Shown: positions 8,508-18,284 of the stretch, one piece after another | Numbering within the stretch: the stretch's first letter is position 1 | Layout of the letters: every line of letters starts with the position of its first letter | NCBI GenBank assembly: GCA_951812585.1 | Contig: OX638318.1 | Span: 3,042,810-3,106,809 of the forward strand | DNA length: 64,000 nucleotides | Direction of reading: 5' to 3' | Origin: Rhodothermales bacterium | GTDB taxonomy: Bacteria > Bacteroidota > Rhodothermia > Rhodothermales > Bin80 | Notes under the pieces: model-generated | The model's database searches: none | Told to the model about the DNA's origin: nothing | What the model saw: only the letters and a program-made list of their open reading frames with translations | Made by a program: the position numbers and the translations under genes

Positions 8508-9427
8508 GTGTTTATACGCCGCGCTCTCACGCGAACCGGAGCGGACGGGACACGCTACTACACCTTCCGGCTGTGTCAGACCAAGCGGGAGAGAGACCGG
8601 GTGCGACAACGGACGCTACTGAACCTCGGCGCACATTTCAAGATCGAGAAGAAGCATTGACGATGTCTGTGCCAGCGTATTGAGGCGCTGCCATGGGCAG
8701 CATCATTGGGCGCTTGGCACAGCCGGGCAGTGAACGGGCCACCAAACGTTGGCTGGACCACAACAGTGGCTTGGACGCGTTCGTGGGCGGTTCCTATGAA
8801 GCGATGGGATCCATGCACCGCTATCGGGCAAGCGACCTGCTCGTGCGGCATCAGTCAGCCATAGAGCAGCACCTCTTTACGCAGGCGCTGGATCTGTTTG
8901 CTGCACGTCCAACGGTCACGCTCTTTGATCTGACCAACCCCTTTCTGGAGGGTACCGGGGCCAACATAGCCCAGGCAAAGCGTGGTCACTCGAAGGAGCG
9001 GCGCCGCGATTGTCCCTTATGGACCTAGGCCTTGGTCTTGGGCGGGAGCGGCTTTGTATGCAAGAGCACGGTCTTCGCAGGCAATGTGCGGGAGCACTGC
9101 ACGTTAGAAGAGAGGCTGGCGGTACTGCAGGCGGGTCCGGGGGCGCTCGTGGTGATGGATCGGGGCATAGCGACCGAAGATCGTATACAATGGCTGCATG
9201 CGCAGCACTACCAGTACATCGTGGTGGCGCGGGAGCGCAGGCGAGTCTTTGATCCTGAGGCAGCACAAACACTGACGACGGCCGGCGGTGAGCGTCTATC
9301 CTTATACCGGCAGGAACAGAACGACCAGGTGCAGCTGTATTGCTACGCTGCATCCCGGGCTGCGAAGGAGCAAGCCATCGTGGCACGGCAGACCGCCGCG
9401 TTTGAGCAGACCCTGAAGAAACTGTCC
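8508..9427 (+). pseudogene. degenerate IS1634-family transposase
   Basis: N-terminal match from GTG 8508 (FIRRALTRTGADGTRYYTFRL, then RTLLNLGAHF), interrupted by a TGA at 8658-8660 where family members have Trp. After a frameshift and internal loss comes the core (from 8693: RLAQPGSERATKRWL, MHRYRASDLL, TLFDLTNPFLEG, KRGHSKERRRDCPL). A TAG at 9026-9028 interrupts it. It resumes in the same frame with GSGFVCKSTVFAGN, ALVVMDRGIATED and ARERRRVFDPEAA. It ends near 9427 without the family's last part. The element therefore carries at least two nonsense codons, one frameshift and a 3' truncation, and cannot make transposase. Confidence 0.85.
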
Positions 9428-10779
9428 GACGGGCACGGCAACGCGGGGCTTGCATCGAATTTCATGGACCTGGCGCACCGCAAAGCTTCGCGAGGGCGGC
9501 ATTCTTGCGCTGGTCCTGCCCTTCACCTTTACGCAGGGCGCTTCGTGGGCCAACGCCCGTGCGCTAATCAAAAAGTACTATGACGATATCCTGCTGGTGA
9601 GTATCGCGTCGGATGGCGGTGATGACCGGGCTTTCTCGGCGGATACGGGAATGGCGGAGGTGCTGCTATTGGCAAAGCGCAAGGAGTCTGAAGACAAAGG
9701 TACAGGCGACATCGTGGTCGTCAATCTTTTGCGCAGGCCGAGGACCCAGGTGGAAGCTGTTGCTATGGCCCGCACCGTGAAACGGTGCCGGTTGAGCAAA
9801 AAGGACGCTGCGGGGGCCTTTCGGGTGACCGCGACACAAGAAGCCGGCAACTTTTTTCGTTCCGGCGGATGGGTCGGCGTTGGGGTGACGCGGGTCGCTT
9901 TGGCGATCTTCATGCAGTCGCTCGCGCAAGGCACCCTGCTGTTGCCGCGGATGCGAGATGCGGTGCCAATACCGGTATGCAGACTGGAGAAGCTGGGCCG
10001 TAGAGGGTACTTGTCTAGAGACATAAACGGAGTGGCGAGTAGCGGCCAGGCCAGGGGGCCGCTCGACATCGCGCCGCTTACTCCACCGCCGGAATACCCT
10101 GTATTATGGACGCATGAGGCTAAGCGCGAACGTGAGATGATCGTTCTGCCTGACGCGCAAGGCAGAAGCCGGGCGGGTTGTCGGAAGCGAGCTGCACAGC
10201 TTTGGCATAGTGGAACCTCCCGCCTGCACTTTACTGTTGAGTTTCAATTGAACTCGCAGCCGCTCGCCGCATGTCTGACAGAGAACCCAACACTCGGCGG
10301 CAGAGCCTGGCCGAACTTCCTCACCAGGAAAAGGTGGGAGATCCCAATCCTGCTATGGGCCAACACGACCTTGGGCGTGATGGCCTTCTGGTGGGCCGGG
10401 ACGCGTCAACAGCTCGGGCGATCCGTGTTATCGCTTTCCCGTATGTCGGAACTCCTATCCATGGATGCGGCCAAGCTCACGGAGGGGCAGCTGTCCGCGA
10501 GTGAGAAGATCTTTGACGACTTTCGTGGACAGCAATGCTTGCCGGCCAATGAAGCGTACCGGGACGATGTCCGTAAGGCGTTGGATCGGGCCGTGCTGCT
10601 TGACCTTTTGGGACTGGACCGGGACATCCTGGACAGCCTTGCCGTCCTGCGTGACCAGTGGGTATGCAGAACCCAGTGTGCACGGAGGCAAATCTACCAG
10701 GCCGGGGGCCCTAGAATGGCCAGACGCACATCGGGTCGGCAAGAGAGCCGCTTTACCGTCGCCCCTGCGTGATGCGTGA
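9428..10779 (+). pseudogene. C-terminal remnant of a SAM-dependent DNA methylase
   Basis: Begins in the transposase frame with 'GNAGLASNFMDLAH', then continues one base later with 'AKLREGGILALVLPFTFTQG' and 'DRAFSADTGMAEVLLLAKR'. These match the rear of the methylase domain of large adenine-specific methylase/Eco57I-like proteins. The C-terminal part keeps 'LPANEAYRDDVRKALDRAVL'. Near 10660 a second extra base (TGGGTATG) shifts it out of the tail YAEPSVHGGKSTRP, which is readable in the next frame up to a TGA at 10777-10779. The N-terminal half with its SAM-binding motifs is missing. The frame open at 9450-10772 is therefore not a functional gene. It probably derives from a lost restriction-modification or defence locus. 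Confidence 0.75.
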
Positions 10780-11173
10780 TGAAGTGTCGTGGGGGTACAG
10801 TGAATCCAATGGGAGCACAGGAGGCTTGGCTTTGTCCGCTGGAGCAATGGGGGAGCGCAGCTTCGGGCGCACTTGCCACCAGGAAGGCACCTCTGGGGTG
10901 CAACCCCCAGAGACAGTGTCGCTTGGCAGTGCCGCTGCACGTCGAATTCTACGCTACTGGCGGCAAAAGCCGCGTAAACCGTACCTTGGCCTTAGGATCG
11001 CCTTACCAAGTTTCGCCATGCTTAGGAATCGGCATAAGATGGAAGGTACAGTGACCGCCCGATGCACTGGGAAAGCAGCATAGCCATGCAGGGTGCACGA
11101 CCCGTTGGTAATGGATGCAGGCGCGAAAGGCCGGTGCGCGTGCAGATCACGTGACAACTCCAGGAACGTGACT
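10780..11173. other. intergenic upstream of hpt, one hairpin
   Basis: A 394-base stretch between the methylase remnant and hpt. It holds the inverted repeat at 10891-10912. Two overlapping open frames (10769-11083, 10776-11054) match nothing recognisable and are probably chance. Confidence 0.55.
10891..10912. repeat. inverted repeat, 8-bp stem
   Basis: CTCTGGGG and CCCCAGAG are perfect complements separated by TGCAAC. No T run follows, so it is not a typical intrinsic terminator. It lies about 110 bases after the methylase remnant. Confidence 0.6.
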
Positions 11174-11686
11174 ATGGGAGCAAAGCTGCGCCTGTTCAAA
11201 GATGCCGCAACCATCCAGGCGCGCGTGCGGGATCTCGGGTTGGCCGTGGCAGCGACACATCGCGATCGTAATCCCATAGTCATCGGACTCCTCAACGGTG
11301 GCTTTGTCTTTCTGGCGGACTTGGTACGCGCCATGGATATGCCGTGCGAAGTGGAATTCTGGCGTGTGGCTTCGTACGGAAGCGGAACCACAAGCTCAGG
11401 GGAGGTGGAGGAACCTTGGCCGCCCCTGGTGAATGTAGCGGGTCGGCATGTGGTTGTCGTGGAGGATATTGTGACGAGCGGGCGCACCATAAGGTATATT
11501 CGCGCTGAACTTGCGCGCCGCCAAGCAGCTTCGGTCACCATCGTCGCACTGCTGAAGACGATGTCTTGCACAGAGCCGCTGGACTACATAGGCTTTGTCT
11601 GTGGACCGCACTTTCTGGTCGGGTACGGACTGGACCTCGATGGCCAGTTGCGCAACCTTCCCGATCTGCACTACCTTGTAGCGTAG
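11174..11686 (+). CDS. hpt: hypoxanthine phosphoribosyltransferase
   Basis: Salvages hypoxanthine/guanine to IMP/GMP with PRPP. The PRPP-binding motif VVVVEDIVTSGRT is at about residues 94-106. It is preceded by the 'IGLLNGGFVFLADLVRAM' strand and the 'EFWRVASYGSGTTSSGEV' flexible loop. The C-terminal 'YIGFVCGPHFLVGYGLDLDG' covers the purine-binding hood. ATG 11174 gives 170 residues, close to the family norm. A longer in-frame start at 11093 adds a tail without similarity. A Tat-exported protein gene starts 18 bases after the stop. Confidence 0.92.
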   Translation: MGAKLRLFKDAATIQARVRDLGLAVAATHRDRNPIVIGLLNGGFVFLADLVRAMDMPCEVEFWRVASYGSGTTSSGEVEEPWPPLVNVAGRHVVVVEDIVTSGRTIRYIRAELARRQAASVTIVALLKTMSCTEPLDYIGFVCGPHFLVGYGLDLDGQLRNLPDLHYLVA

Positions 11687-11704
11687 ACCAGCCATACCAC
11701 TGCC

Positions 11705-12667
11705 ATGCGAATGCCTACAATGGCGAACATGAACCGCCGCCGATTTTTGCAGGTTACCGGCGCTGCAGCCGCCATGCTGCCTCTGCGGAGTGCTGCAGCC
11801 ATCACAAAGCCGCGATCGGTAAAGATCGGAGCGATCTCCTACAGCTTTCGGCAGATCCCCGGAAGCGCAGAGGAGATTCTTGCCTACATGCAGGAGCTGG
11901 AGCTGCCAACGATAGAGCTGATGGGCACGCCAGCCGAAGCGTTTGCCGGTGCGCCTAAAGGACCTGCCATGGGCCGGAGATTCCGTGATATGAGCCCCGA
12001 AGAACGGCAACAGGCGGCAGATGCCCGCAGAGTACATCAGGAAAAAATGAAAGCCTGGCGCATGGGCGCTTCAATGGACCGCTTCACAGAGCTCGGCCAG
12101 ATGTACCGTGCAGGTGGCGTAGATATCGATATACTCAAGCTGGGACAACCAGCATGGTCTGATGCTGAGATAGATTACGCGTTCAATGCGGCTCGGGCCG
12201 TGGGGGCGCGTGGCATCTCCTTCGAGATTTCCAATGAGGCCGGCGAGCGTATGGGGCCGTTCGCCGACAAGCATGGGCTGCTTACCTCCATGCACAACCA
12301 TACGCAAGTGGCCAACGAGGACTTCAGCTGGGACATTCCGCTGTCGTTTTCGTCCAGAAACATGCTGAACCTGGACATCGGACATTACGTCGCAGGTCTC
12401 GGCACGTCCCCGGTGCCTGTCCTCCGGAAGTACCACGACCGTATCACGCACCTGCACATCAAAGACCGCCGAACGCCCGGGAACGGTCAGGCCAACATGC
12501 CCTTCGGTGAAGGAGATACGCCGATAGGGGAGGTGCTTCGGCTCTTGCGTGATGAAGGATATCCCATCACCGCCATGATAGAGCTGGAGTACCCGATTCC
12601 TGAAGGCTCGTCAGTGATGGAGGAGATGAAGAAGTGCGTAGCGTACTGCCGGAACGCCCTCGCCTAA
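11705..12667 (+). CDS. Tat-exported sugar phosphate isomerase/epimerase-like TIM barrel
   Basis: About 315 residues. The N-terminus has a twin-arginine signal (MNRRRFLQVTGAAAA, then a cleavage region LRSAAA), so the protein is exported folded. The body fits the xylose-isomerase-like TIM barrel: 'GISFEIS', 'LTSMHNHTQ', 'LNLDIGHYV', 'RITHLHIKDRR' and 'AMIELEYP' supply the usual Glu, Asp and His metal ligands. Several in-frame ATGs (11705, 11720, 11729) could be the start; 11729 is the closest to the RR motif. The sugar substrate is unknown. Exported members of this family are common in Bacteroidota and Planctomycetota. Confidence 0.85.
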   Translation: MRMPTMANMNRRRFLQVTGAAAAMLPLRSAAAITKPRSVKIGAISYSFRQIPGSAEEILAYMQELELPTIELMGTPAEAFAGAPKGPAMGRRFRDMSPEERQQAADARRVHQEKMKAWRMGASMDRFTELGQMYRAGGVDIDILKLGQPAWSDAEIDYAFNAARAVGARGISFEISNEAGERMGPFADKHGLLTSMHNHTQVANEDFSWDIPLSFSSRNMLNLDIGHYVAGLGTSPVPVLRKYHDRITHLHIKDRRTPGNGQANMPFGEGDTPIGEVLRLLRDEGYPITAMIELEYPIPEGSSVMEEMKKCVAYCRNALA

Positions 12668-12724
12668 GCGCTGTGTACGCGGCGCGTCGTACACGCCGCC
12701 TTGCACGTTCAACACTCGCACGTT

Positions 12725-14014
12725 CTACAGTGGCAAGTCCGCATCCTTCGGGTAGCAGACATAGGGCTTCTCCACAAAGTTCGTGAGCGCCTCGATAAAG
12801 GGAGCGTCCCCGAGTGCCATCATGTCACGCAGCACACCCTGCCGGTCAATGACGCGAATAACATCTTCGGACTTCCGGTAGGGCGCATGCTCCGCATAGC
12901 CTACGTTCAGGTATAGGGCCGCATCCTCCCACGCGCACTGCGGCGTAGAGAGGCCATCACCAAGCAGCCAATCAGCGACACGTTCCCGCCACATGTTTAT
13001 CAAGGCCTCTGGTGGCATAGCGTCCAGAAAGGTGCAACGAAAGAGGTCGCGCCACATGAAGCGGCGAGACAAGTCCGCAAGAATCTTGTCCGTGCTGCCA
13101 CACCATGCCTTAAAGCTGGCAAGGATATCCGTATCGTCAATGCAAAGAAATGCCTCCAGCACCGCAGCATTCTCCAGGTGTGCACGCGACCAGCGATGCG
13201 CCAGGAAGAAGCGAAGCGCCGGGGTGATGCCCGCTACGGCCTCCAGATTGCCCTCCGCAAAACAGCTGCGCGCACGCTGAAGTGTTGACCACAGCATCTG
13301 ATCCCCTGCGACCACGGTCTTGTGCAGGTAAACCTGCCAGTACATCAGACGACGCGCATTCAGCATCTTCTCCACGGCGTAGACGCCCTTGCTTACCACG
13401 GCAATGTGCGAACCTGCTTGCCCCGCCACAGGGTGCACGCGCATGCTGTACAAGATGCGCTCTACGCCAATGCGGCCTTCAATGACACCCGTGAAGTGCG
13501 AATCGCGCCGGAGATAGTCCATCCGGTCCATGTCCAGCTGGCTCGCAATAAGCTCGTAGAAAAACGATCGCTCGTATTCGTTGTTGAACATCTTAAGCGC
13601 CAAGTCTACCGGTGGACCCAGCTCCGAAGCCAACGACTTTATCAGAGCACCGCTGATGTCTTCATGGGGCGTTTCAAGGATGAGCCTTTTTTCGCAGGAA
13701 TGCGAAAACGGCGCATGGCCGATGTCGTGCAGCAGCACTGCAGCAAGGGCCGCGGCATGCTCTTCGTGCGAAATCGGCGTACCGTGTCGAGCCAGGATTT
13801 TTAGCGTATCCTGCATCAATGCCATGGCTCCTACCGCGTGCGTAAAGCGCGTATGCTCCGCGCCCGGAAAAGCCAGATATGCTACACCAATCTGGCGTAT
13901 CCTCCGTAACCGCTGCACATGGCGCGTCTCCAGAATCGGCAGAATGGTCTCCCGCGGCACATCAACAAAACCGTGTACGGGATCAGACAAATAGATGCTA
14001 CCCCGGGACGGCAT
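12725..14014 (-). CDS. HD-domain phosphohydrolase
   Basis: 429 residues. It has the HD signature set: HTRFTHAVG (His59 region), LLHDIGHAPFSHSCE (His96-Asp97) and a later 'DLDRMDYLRRDS'-like stretch (written SQLDMDRMDYLRRDSHFTG). This is the pattern of the dNTPase-related family that includes SAMHD1-like and YwfO-like proteins. The N-terminal 'DPVHGFVDVP' is also typical. It probably hydrolyses a phosphorylated nucleotide. It is transcribed away from the deacetylase gene across only 35 bases, so their promoters must overlap. Confidence 0.88.
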   Translation of the reverse strand: MPSRGSIYLSDPVHGFVDVPRETILPILETRHVQRLRRIRQIGVAYLAFPGAEHTRFTHAVGAMALMQDTLKILARHGTPISHEEHAAALAAVLLHDIGHAPFSHSCEKRLILETPHEDISGALIKSLASELGPPVDLALKMFNNEYERSFFYELIASQLDMDRMDYLRRDSHFTGVIEGRIGVERILYSMRVHPVAGQAGSHIAVVSKGVYAVEKMLNARRLMYWQVYLHKTVVAGDQMLWSTLQRARSCFAEGNLEAVAGITPALRFFLAHRWSRAHLENAAVLEAFLCIDDTDILASFKAWCGSTDKILADLSRRFMWRDLFRCTFLDAMPPEALINMWRERVADWLLGDGLSTPQCAWEDAALYLNVGYAEHAPYRKSEDVIRVIDRQGVLRDMMALGDAPFIEALTNFVEKPYVCYPKDADLPL

Positions 14015-14049
14015 AATGTCCCCACTCCAAATGCTGCTTTTCCATCTCT

Positions 14050-15507
14050 ATGAGAATCCGCGCTTGTATCGCTGCTGAACCTGAATATACTCCTAAGGTC
14101 AGGTACGCTTTGCGCATGCTTCTGTTGCCACTGGGCATCGATGTGGACTGGACCAGTGCAGCAAAACTCCAGCGCGGAGACCTGTACTACGGTCCTCGCA
14201 ATAGAGTACTCCCAAAAGGAGTGTTATCACTTCCTTTTTCAAGGTACGCACAATCTTATTTTGAAACAGCGGCACCGTACGACCTGCGACGCGTCCGCAT
14301 GCGAACCTGGGAGAAGGAATCTTGGCCTGTGCTCTTTCCGGGCGATGCCCCAAAGGACGATGACCTGGTGGCCTCGGCCTTCTTCTGGCTTGCTGCGTGG
14401 CAGGAACATGTGGTGCGGCGCAGGGATGTGCACGCACGCTTCGTGCATGAAGACTCGCTGCAGTGTGCACTTGGCACGACCGGTCGGCCCGTGGTGGATG
14501 CGTACCGAACGCAGATCGCCTCAGCGCTTCGAATCCAAGGAATCACACCGCAGCCGCGCCGCTGGGGCGATGCGTCCTGGGCGCTTTGTCCGACCGTGGA
14601 CGTTGACTACCTAACCAAGTGGCGAAAGGGGATGATTTACCGTGAAACCGTCGAGCACCTCGTGTGCAACTTGCACGGGCAATCCGCAGGGCCGCGCATT
14701 CGGCGGTTCGGGCAGTTCCTAAGGGATGCGCTGCGGCCAGGTGACGTATACCAGAAGGCGCTAGAGCGCATCCATACCGAGATCCGGCAACACGGCACGG
14801 GCACATTCTTCGTCAAGGCCGCCTCGCACGGCCCGAAAGATGTTCACTACGCGTTGCACCACCCATTCCTGGCCCGGTTTGCAGCGGCGCTCCGGTCGGA
14901 TGGCTTTGAGATCGGCGTGCATCCAAGCTACCATGCACACACGCATATCGGATACATGGCAAGCGAGCGGCAGGCGGTGGCTGCGATGAGCGGACAGCAT
15001 CCGCTAAGCGTGCGGCAGCATTACCTGCGGTATGAGGCCCCCATAACGCCGCGTATTCAGGAGCGCGTGGGCTTTGGGATCGACGCTACGCTGGGCTTTG
15101 CTGAAATCGAGGGCTTTCGCAACGGTACCTGTATGCCCTTTCTGCGGTACGACTGCGCGGCCAACGCCGTGGGCAGCGTGTGGCAAATGCCGCTGGCCAT
15201 CATGGAGTCCGCGCTGTTCAATCGGCGCGGACTGAGCCTGGCTGCAGCCAGCGAGGCTACGCGTGGCATCCTTGCGGAGTGCGAGCGCTTTGGTGGTGTG
15301 GCGGTGCTTTTGTGGCATGGCGTGCTATGGGATGAGATGGATTATCCCGGATGGGGCGCGCACTTCCTGGAAACGTTGACGCACGCAGTGAAGCGACAGG
15401 CCACTGTGGCCTCCCTGAAGGACGCGCTGTCTGCCTGGCTGGGCCACCCCGCTGAGATTGTTGCGCAGGCAGCGAACGAATCTGCGGCGAACCGTTTGGC
15501 CGGTTAG
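14050..15507 (+). CDS. polysaccharide deacetylase-like protein (DUF7033 type)
   Basis: 485 residues. The N-terminal ~130 residues fit a DUF7033-like region. They are followed by a divergent NodB-like deacetylase domain: 'CPTVDVDYLTK' (Asp pair), 'GTGTFFVKAAS', 'GFEIGVHPSYHAH' (His motif), 'VRQHYLRYE' and 'GFGIDATLGFAEIEGFRNGT'. In Bacteroidota such proteins often lie near polysaccharide genes, but none is adjacent here. The GxHP and DxD elements suggest activity on an N-acetylated glycan; the substrate is unknown. mutS follows 53 bases later on the same strand. Confidence 0.78.
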   Translation: MRIRACIAAEPEYTPKVRYALRMLLLPLGIDVDWTSAAKLQRGDLYYGPRNRVLPKGVLSLPFSRYAQSYFETAAPYDLRRVRMRTWEKESWPVLFPGDAPKDDDLVASAFFWLAAWQEHVVRRRDVHARFVHEDSLQCALGTTGRPVVDAYRTQIASALRIQGITPQPRRWGDASWALCPTVDVDYLTKWRKGMIYRETVEHLVCNLHGQSAGPRIRRFGQFLRDALRPGDVYQKALERIHTEIRQHGTGTFFVKAASHGPKDVHYALHHPFLARFAAALRSDGFEIGVHPSYHAHTHIGYMASERQAVAAMSGQHPLSVRQHYLRYEAPITPRIQERVGFGIDATLGFAEIEGFRNGTCMPFLRYDCAANAVGSVWQMPLAIMESALFNRRGLSLAAASEATRGILAECERFGGVAVLLWHGVLWDEMDYPGWGAHFLETLTHAVKRQATVASLKDALSAWLGHPAEIVAQAANESAANRLAG

Positions 15508-15560
15508 TATTTTGGGGTAGTCGCCGACAAAAACCAACAGCAGTACGACGACGCGCTGGC

Positions 15561-18191
15561 ATGGCATCTGCGAAACAGCAGCGGGGCCAGACCCCGCTGA
15601 TGCGACAATACTACAAGATCAAGTCGCAACATCCGAACCAGTTGCTGCTGTTCAGGATGGGCGACTTCTATGAGACCTTCGCTGAGGATGCCTTGACGGC
15701 GAGCAGCGTCCTCGGCATCGTGCTCTCGAAGCGTGCCAACGGCCGGGCCAGCACGGTCCCGCTGGCGGGATTTCCCTATCACGCGCTGGACAATCATCTG
15801 CCCAAGCTGATTCAGGCGGGCTTGCGCGTGGCGATCTGCGAACAACTGGAAGACCCCCGGACCACCCGCACACTGGTCAAGCGGGGCGTGGTAGAAGTGG
15901 TGTCTCCAGGCGTTTCGCTGCACGACAACCTGCTGAGCCCGAAGCAGGTCAACTATCTGGCAGCAGTGCATTGGGCGCAGCATCGGCGAAGGCCTGACAA
16001 TGTCGGCGTAGCATACGTAGATGTATCCACGGGGGAATTCATGGTCGCAGAAGCCGGCACTGAGCAGCTGGATGATCTTCTGCAATCCCTGTCACCCAGC
16101 GAAGTCCTGGTGGACAAGAGACAAAAGAATCGGCTGGAGGCCATGCGTTTCCAGAACTACGTAATCACGCCGCAGGAAGACTGGGTCTTCACGCACGATT
16201 ACAGCTACGAGGTGCTGCTGCGCCACTTTGGCACGCACTCGCTCAAGGGCTTCGAGGTTGAATCGCTGCAGGACGGTCTGGTGGCCGCGGGCGTGGTGTT
16301 GCACTACCTGGGCGAAGCACAGCAGGGCCACCTTTCGCATATCAAGCGCATCGCTGCACGCGCCGATGCCGGGCATATGCGGCTGGATGCGCAGACCAAA
16401 GTCAACCTCTCATTGCTGTCGTCGCATCGGGAGGGACGGCAGGATGGCCCGCTGATCACGCTGCTGGATCAGACGCATACGGCGATGGGCGCGCGCCTCT
16501 TGCGTCGCTGGCTGGGCGCACCCCTGTGCGATATCCAAGCCATCCAGGTTCGCCACAACGCAACCGAAGCGCTCTTTCGAGATGCTCAGCTCCTTGCAGC
16601 GGTGCAAGAACGCCTTGAAGGTATCTGCGACATGGAACGGGTCGTGGCGCGTATCTGCACCGCACGGGCCACGCCGCGCGACCTGGCAGCGCTCCGCGAC
16701 TCCTTGGAACGACTGCCGAGTATTAAAGAATTACTTGAGATGCAGGGGTCTGATACTCTGCAAGAAATTGGAAACGAACTGGATGTATGCAGTGACACTT
16801 TCAGTATCATCAAACAGGCCATAGTCGACAAGCCGCCCGCATCAGTGCGGGATGGCAATATCTTCCTAGATGGCTACCTGGACGAGCTGGATGCGCTGCG
16901 GGACATTGCACGCTCGGGCAAGGACTATGTGGCCCAGATGCAGCAGGCCGAGATTGAACGGACCGGCATCCCTTCACTGAAGGTCGGCTACAACAAGGTT
17001 TTCGGCTACTACCTCGAGGTCACCCACGTCCACCGCGAGAAAGTGCCGCCGCACTATATTCGCAAGCAGACTCTGGTCAACGCCGAGCGTTATGTCACGC
17101 CGGAGCTTAAGGAGTACGAAGAGAAGATTCTGACCGCAGAAGACAAGCTGATCGACTTGGAGCGGTCGCTCTTCGTCGAGCTGCGCACGCGGGTTGCGGA
17201 AGATGCCTCTACGTTGCAGCAGTCGGCAGGCATGCTAGCCATTCTGGATTGCTACTGTTCCTACGCGAGCATAGCCAGAGCGCACGATTATCGCCGTCCG
17301 GTTGTGGACGACTCGCTGCGGCTGTTCATCAAGGAGGGGCGACATCCTGTCGTCGAGCAATTGGTGGATCCATTTATTCCTAACACGGTGAATCTGGATG
17401 CGGAGCGAGACCAGATTCACGTGATCACTGGCCCCAACATGGCGGGTAAAAGCGTGGTACTCCGCCAGTCGGGGCTTATTGTGCTCTTGGCCCAGGCCGG
17501 CTCCTTTGTGCCAGCCGCGCATGCGCATATCGGTCTGGTGGACCGCATATTTACCAGAGTTGGTGCGTCTGACAACATCGTAGCGGGGGAGAGCACCTTC
17601 CTTGTGGAGATGAATGAAACGGCTAGCATTCTCAACAACGCCACGCGCCGGTCGCTCATCTTGCTGGACGAGGTGGGGCGTGGCACAAGCACTTTCGACG
17701 GCATGTCCATTGCGTGGTCGCTGGTGGAGCACTTGCACGAGAACGCACGCGTAGCGGCACGCACGCTGTTTGCTACACACTTCCATGAGCTCAACGAGCT
17801 CGCCGAGCGTTTTGAGCGTGTCCGCAACTTTCGCATCCAGGTGCAGGAGCACGATGGCAAGGTGGTGTTCCTGCGCACGCTGGAGCCTGGCAGTGCGGAC
17901 CATTCGTACGGAATCGAGGTTGCACGCATGGCAGGTTTGCCCGCGTCCGTCCTTGATCGGGCCCGCCAGATACTGGCAAAGCTCGAGGCGCAGCCTATAG
18001 AGGTAGGCACCATGCGTGCGCCCGAATCTACTAATGAAGCGTCGGCAGCGGCCGTGCAGCTGTCTCTCTTTGCAATGGAGGAGGCGCATCCAGTCGTTGA
18101 ACGTGTGCGAACGCTGGATTGCGAGAACATGACGCCGTTACAAGCGCTGATTACGTTGGCAGAGCTGAAGCAGCTGACAATGGAAACGTAA
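15561..18191 (+). CDS. mutS: DNA mismatch repair protein MutS
   Basis: 876 residues, typical MutS1. The N-terminal mismatch-wedge motif is in 'LLLFRMGDFYETFAEDA' (Phe-x-Glu), followed by connector and lever domains. The ATPase has Walker A GPNMAGKS (about residue 625), a GASDNIVAGESTFLVEM region and Walker B LILLDEVGRGTSTFDG. 'ATHFHEL' follows. It binds mismatches and hands over to MutL. A C-terminal beta-clamp motif is plausible in 'VQLSLFAM'. purD lies 93 bases downstream. Confidence 0.98.
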   Translation: MASAKQQRGQTPLMRQYYKIKSQHPNQLLLFRMGDFYETFAEDALTASSVLGIVLSKRANGRASTVPLAGFPYHALDNHLPKLIQAGLRVAICEQLEDPRTTRTLVKRGVVEVVSPGVSLHDNLLSPKQVNYLAAVHWAQHRRRPDNVGVAYVDVSTGEFMVAEAGTEQLDDLLQSLSPSEVLVDKRQKNRLEAMRFQNYVITPQEDWVFTHDYSYEVLLRHFGTHSLKGFEVESLQDGLVAAGVVLHYLGEAQQGHLSHIKRIAARADAGHMRLDAQTKVNLSLLSSHREGRQDGPLITLLDQTHTAMGARLLRRWLGAPLCDIQAIQVRHNATEALFRDAQLLAAVQERLEGICDMERVVARICTARATPRDLAALRDSLERLPSIKELLEMQGSDTLQEIGNELDVCSDTFSIIKQAIVDKPPASVRDGNIFLDGYLDELDALRDIARSGKDYVAQMQQAEIERTGIPSLKVGYNKVFGYYLEVTHVHREKVPPHYIRKQTLVNAERYVTPELKEYEEKILTAEDKLIDLERSLFVELRTRVAEDASTLQQSAGMLAILDCYCSYASIARAHDYRRPVVDDSLRLFIKEGRHPVVEQLVDPFIPNTVNLDAERDQIHVITGPNMAGKSVVLRQSGLIVLLAQAGSFVPAAHAHIGLVDRIFTRVGASDNIVAGESTFLVEMNETASILNNATRRSLILLDEVGRGTSTFDGMSIAWSLVEHLHENARVAARTLFATHFHELNELAERFERVRNFRIQVQEHDGKVVFLRTLEPGSADHSYGIEVARMAGLPASVLDRARQILAKLEAQPIEVGTMRAPESTNEASAAAVQLSLFAMEEAHPVVERVRTLDCENMTPLQALITLAELKQLTMET

Positions 18192-18284
18192 AGCCGCACG
18201 GCTCGGACATTCTGACGCAGCACGCCATACCGCTTCGCAGCATGAAGGGGCGCGTTACCAGAGACACACCGTTAACGGGCAGCT

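Noticed and set aside
7799-9028. Several in-frame stops at sense positions (TAG 7799, TGA 8658, TAG 9026, and TGA 44263) as a sign of stop-codon reassignment
   Set aside because: All fall in transposase or peptide remnants. Housekeeping genes here end in TAG, TGA or TAA at the expected lengths and do not need recoding. Decay explains the pattern.
9450-10772. A 440-codon open frame that looks like a complete gene
   Set aside because: It starts inside the methylase similarity and its true tail lies in another frame. It is the surviving part of a pseudogene.
10891-10912. Hairpin as an intrinsic terminator
   Set aside because: The stem is good but no run of T follows on either strand.
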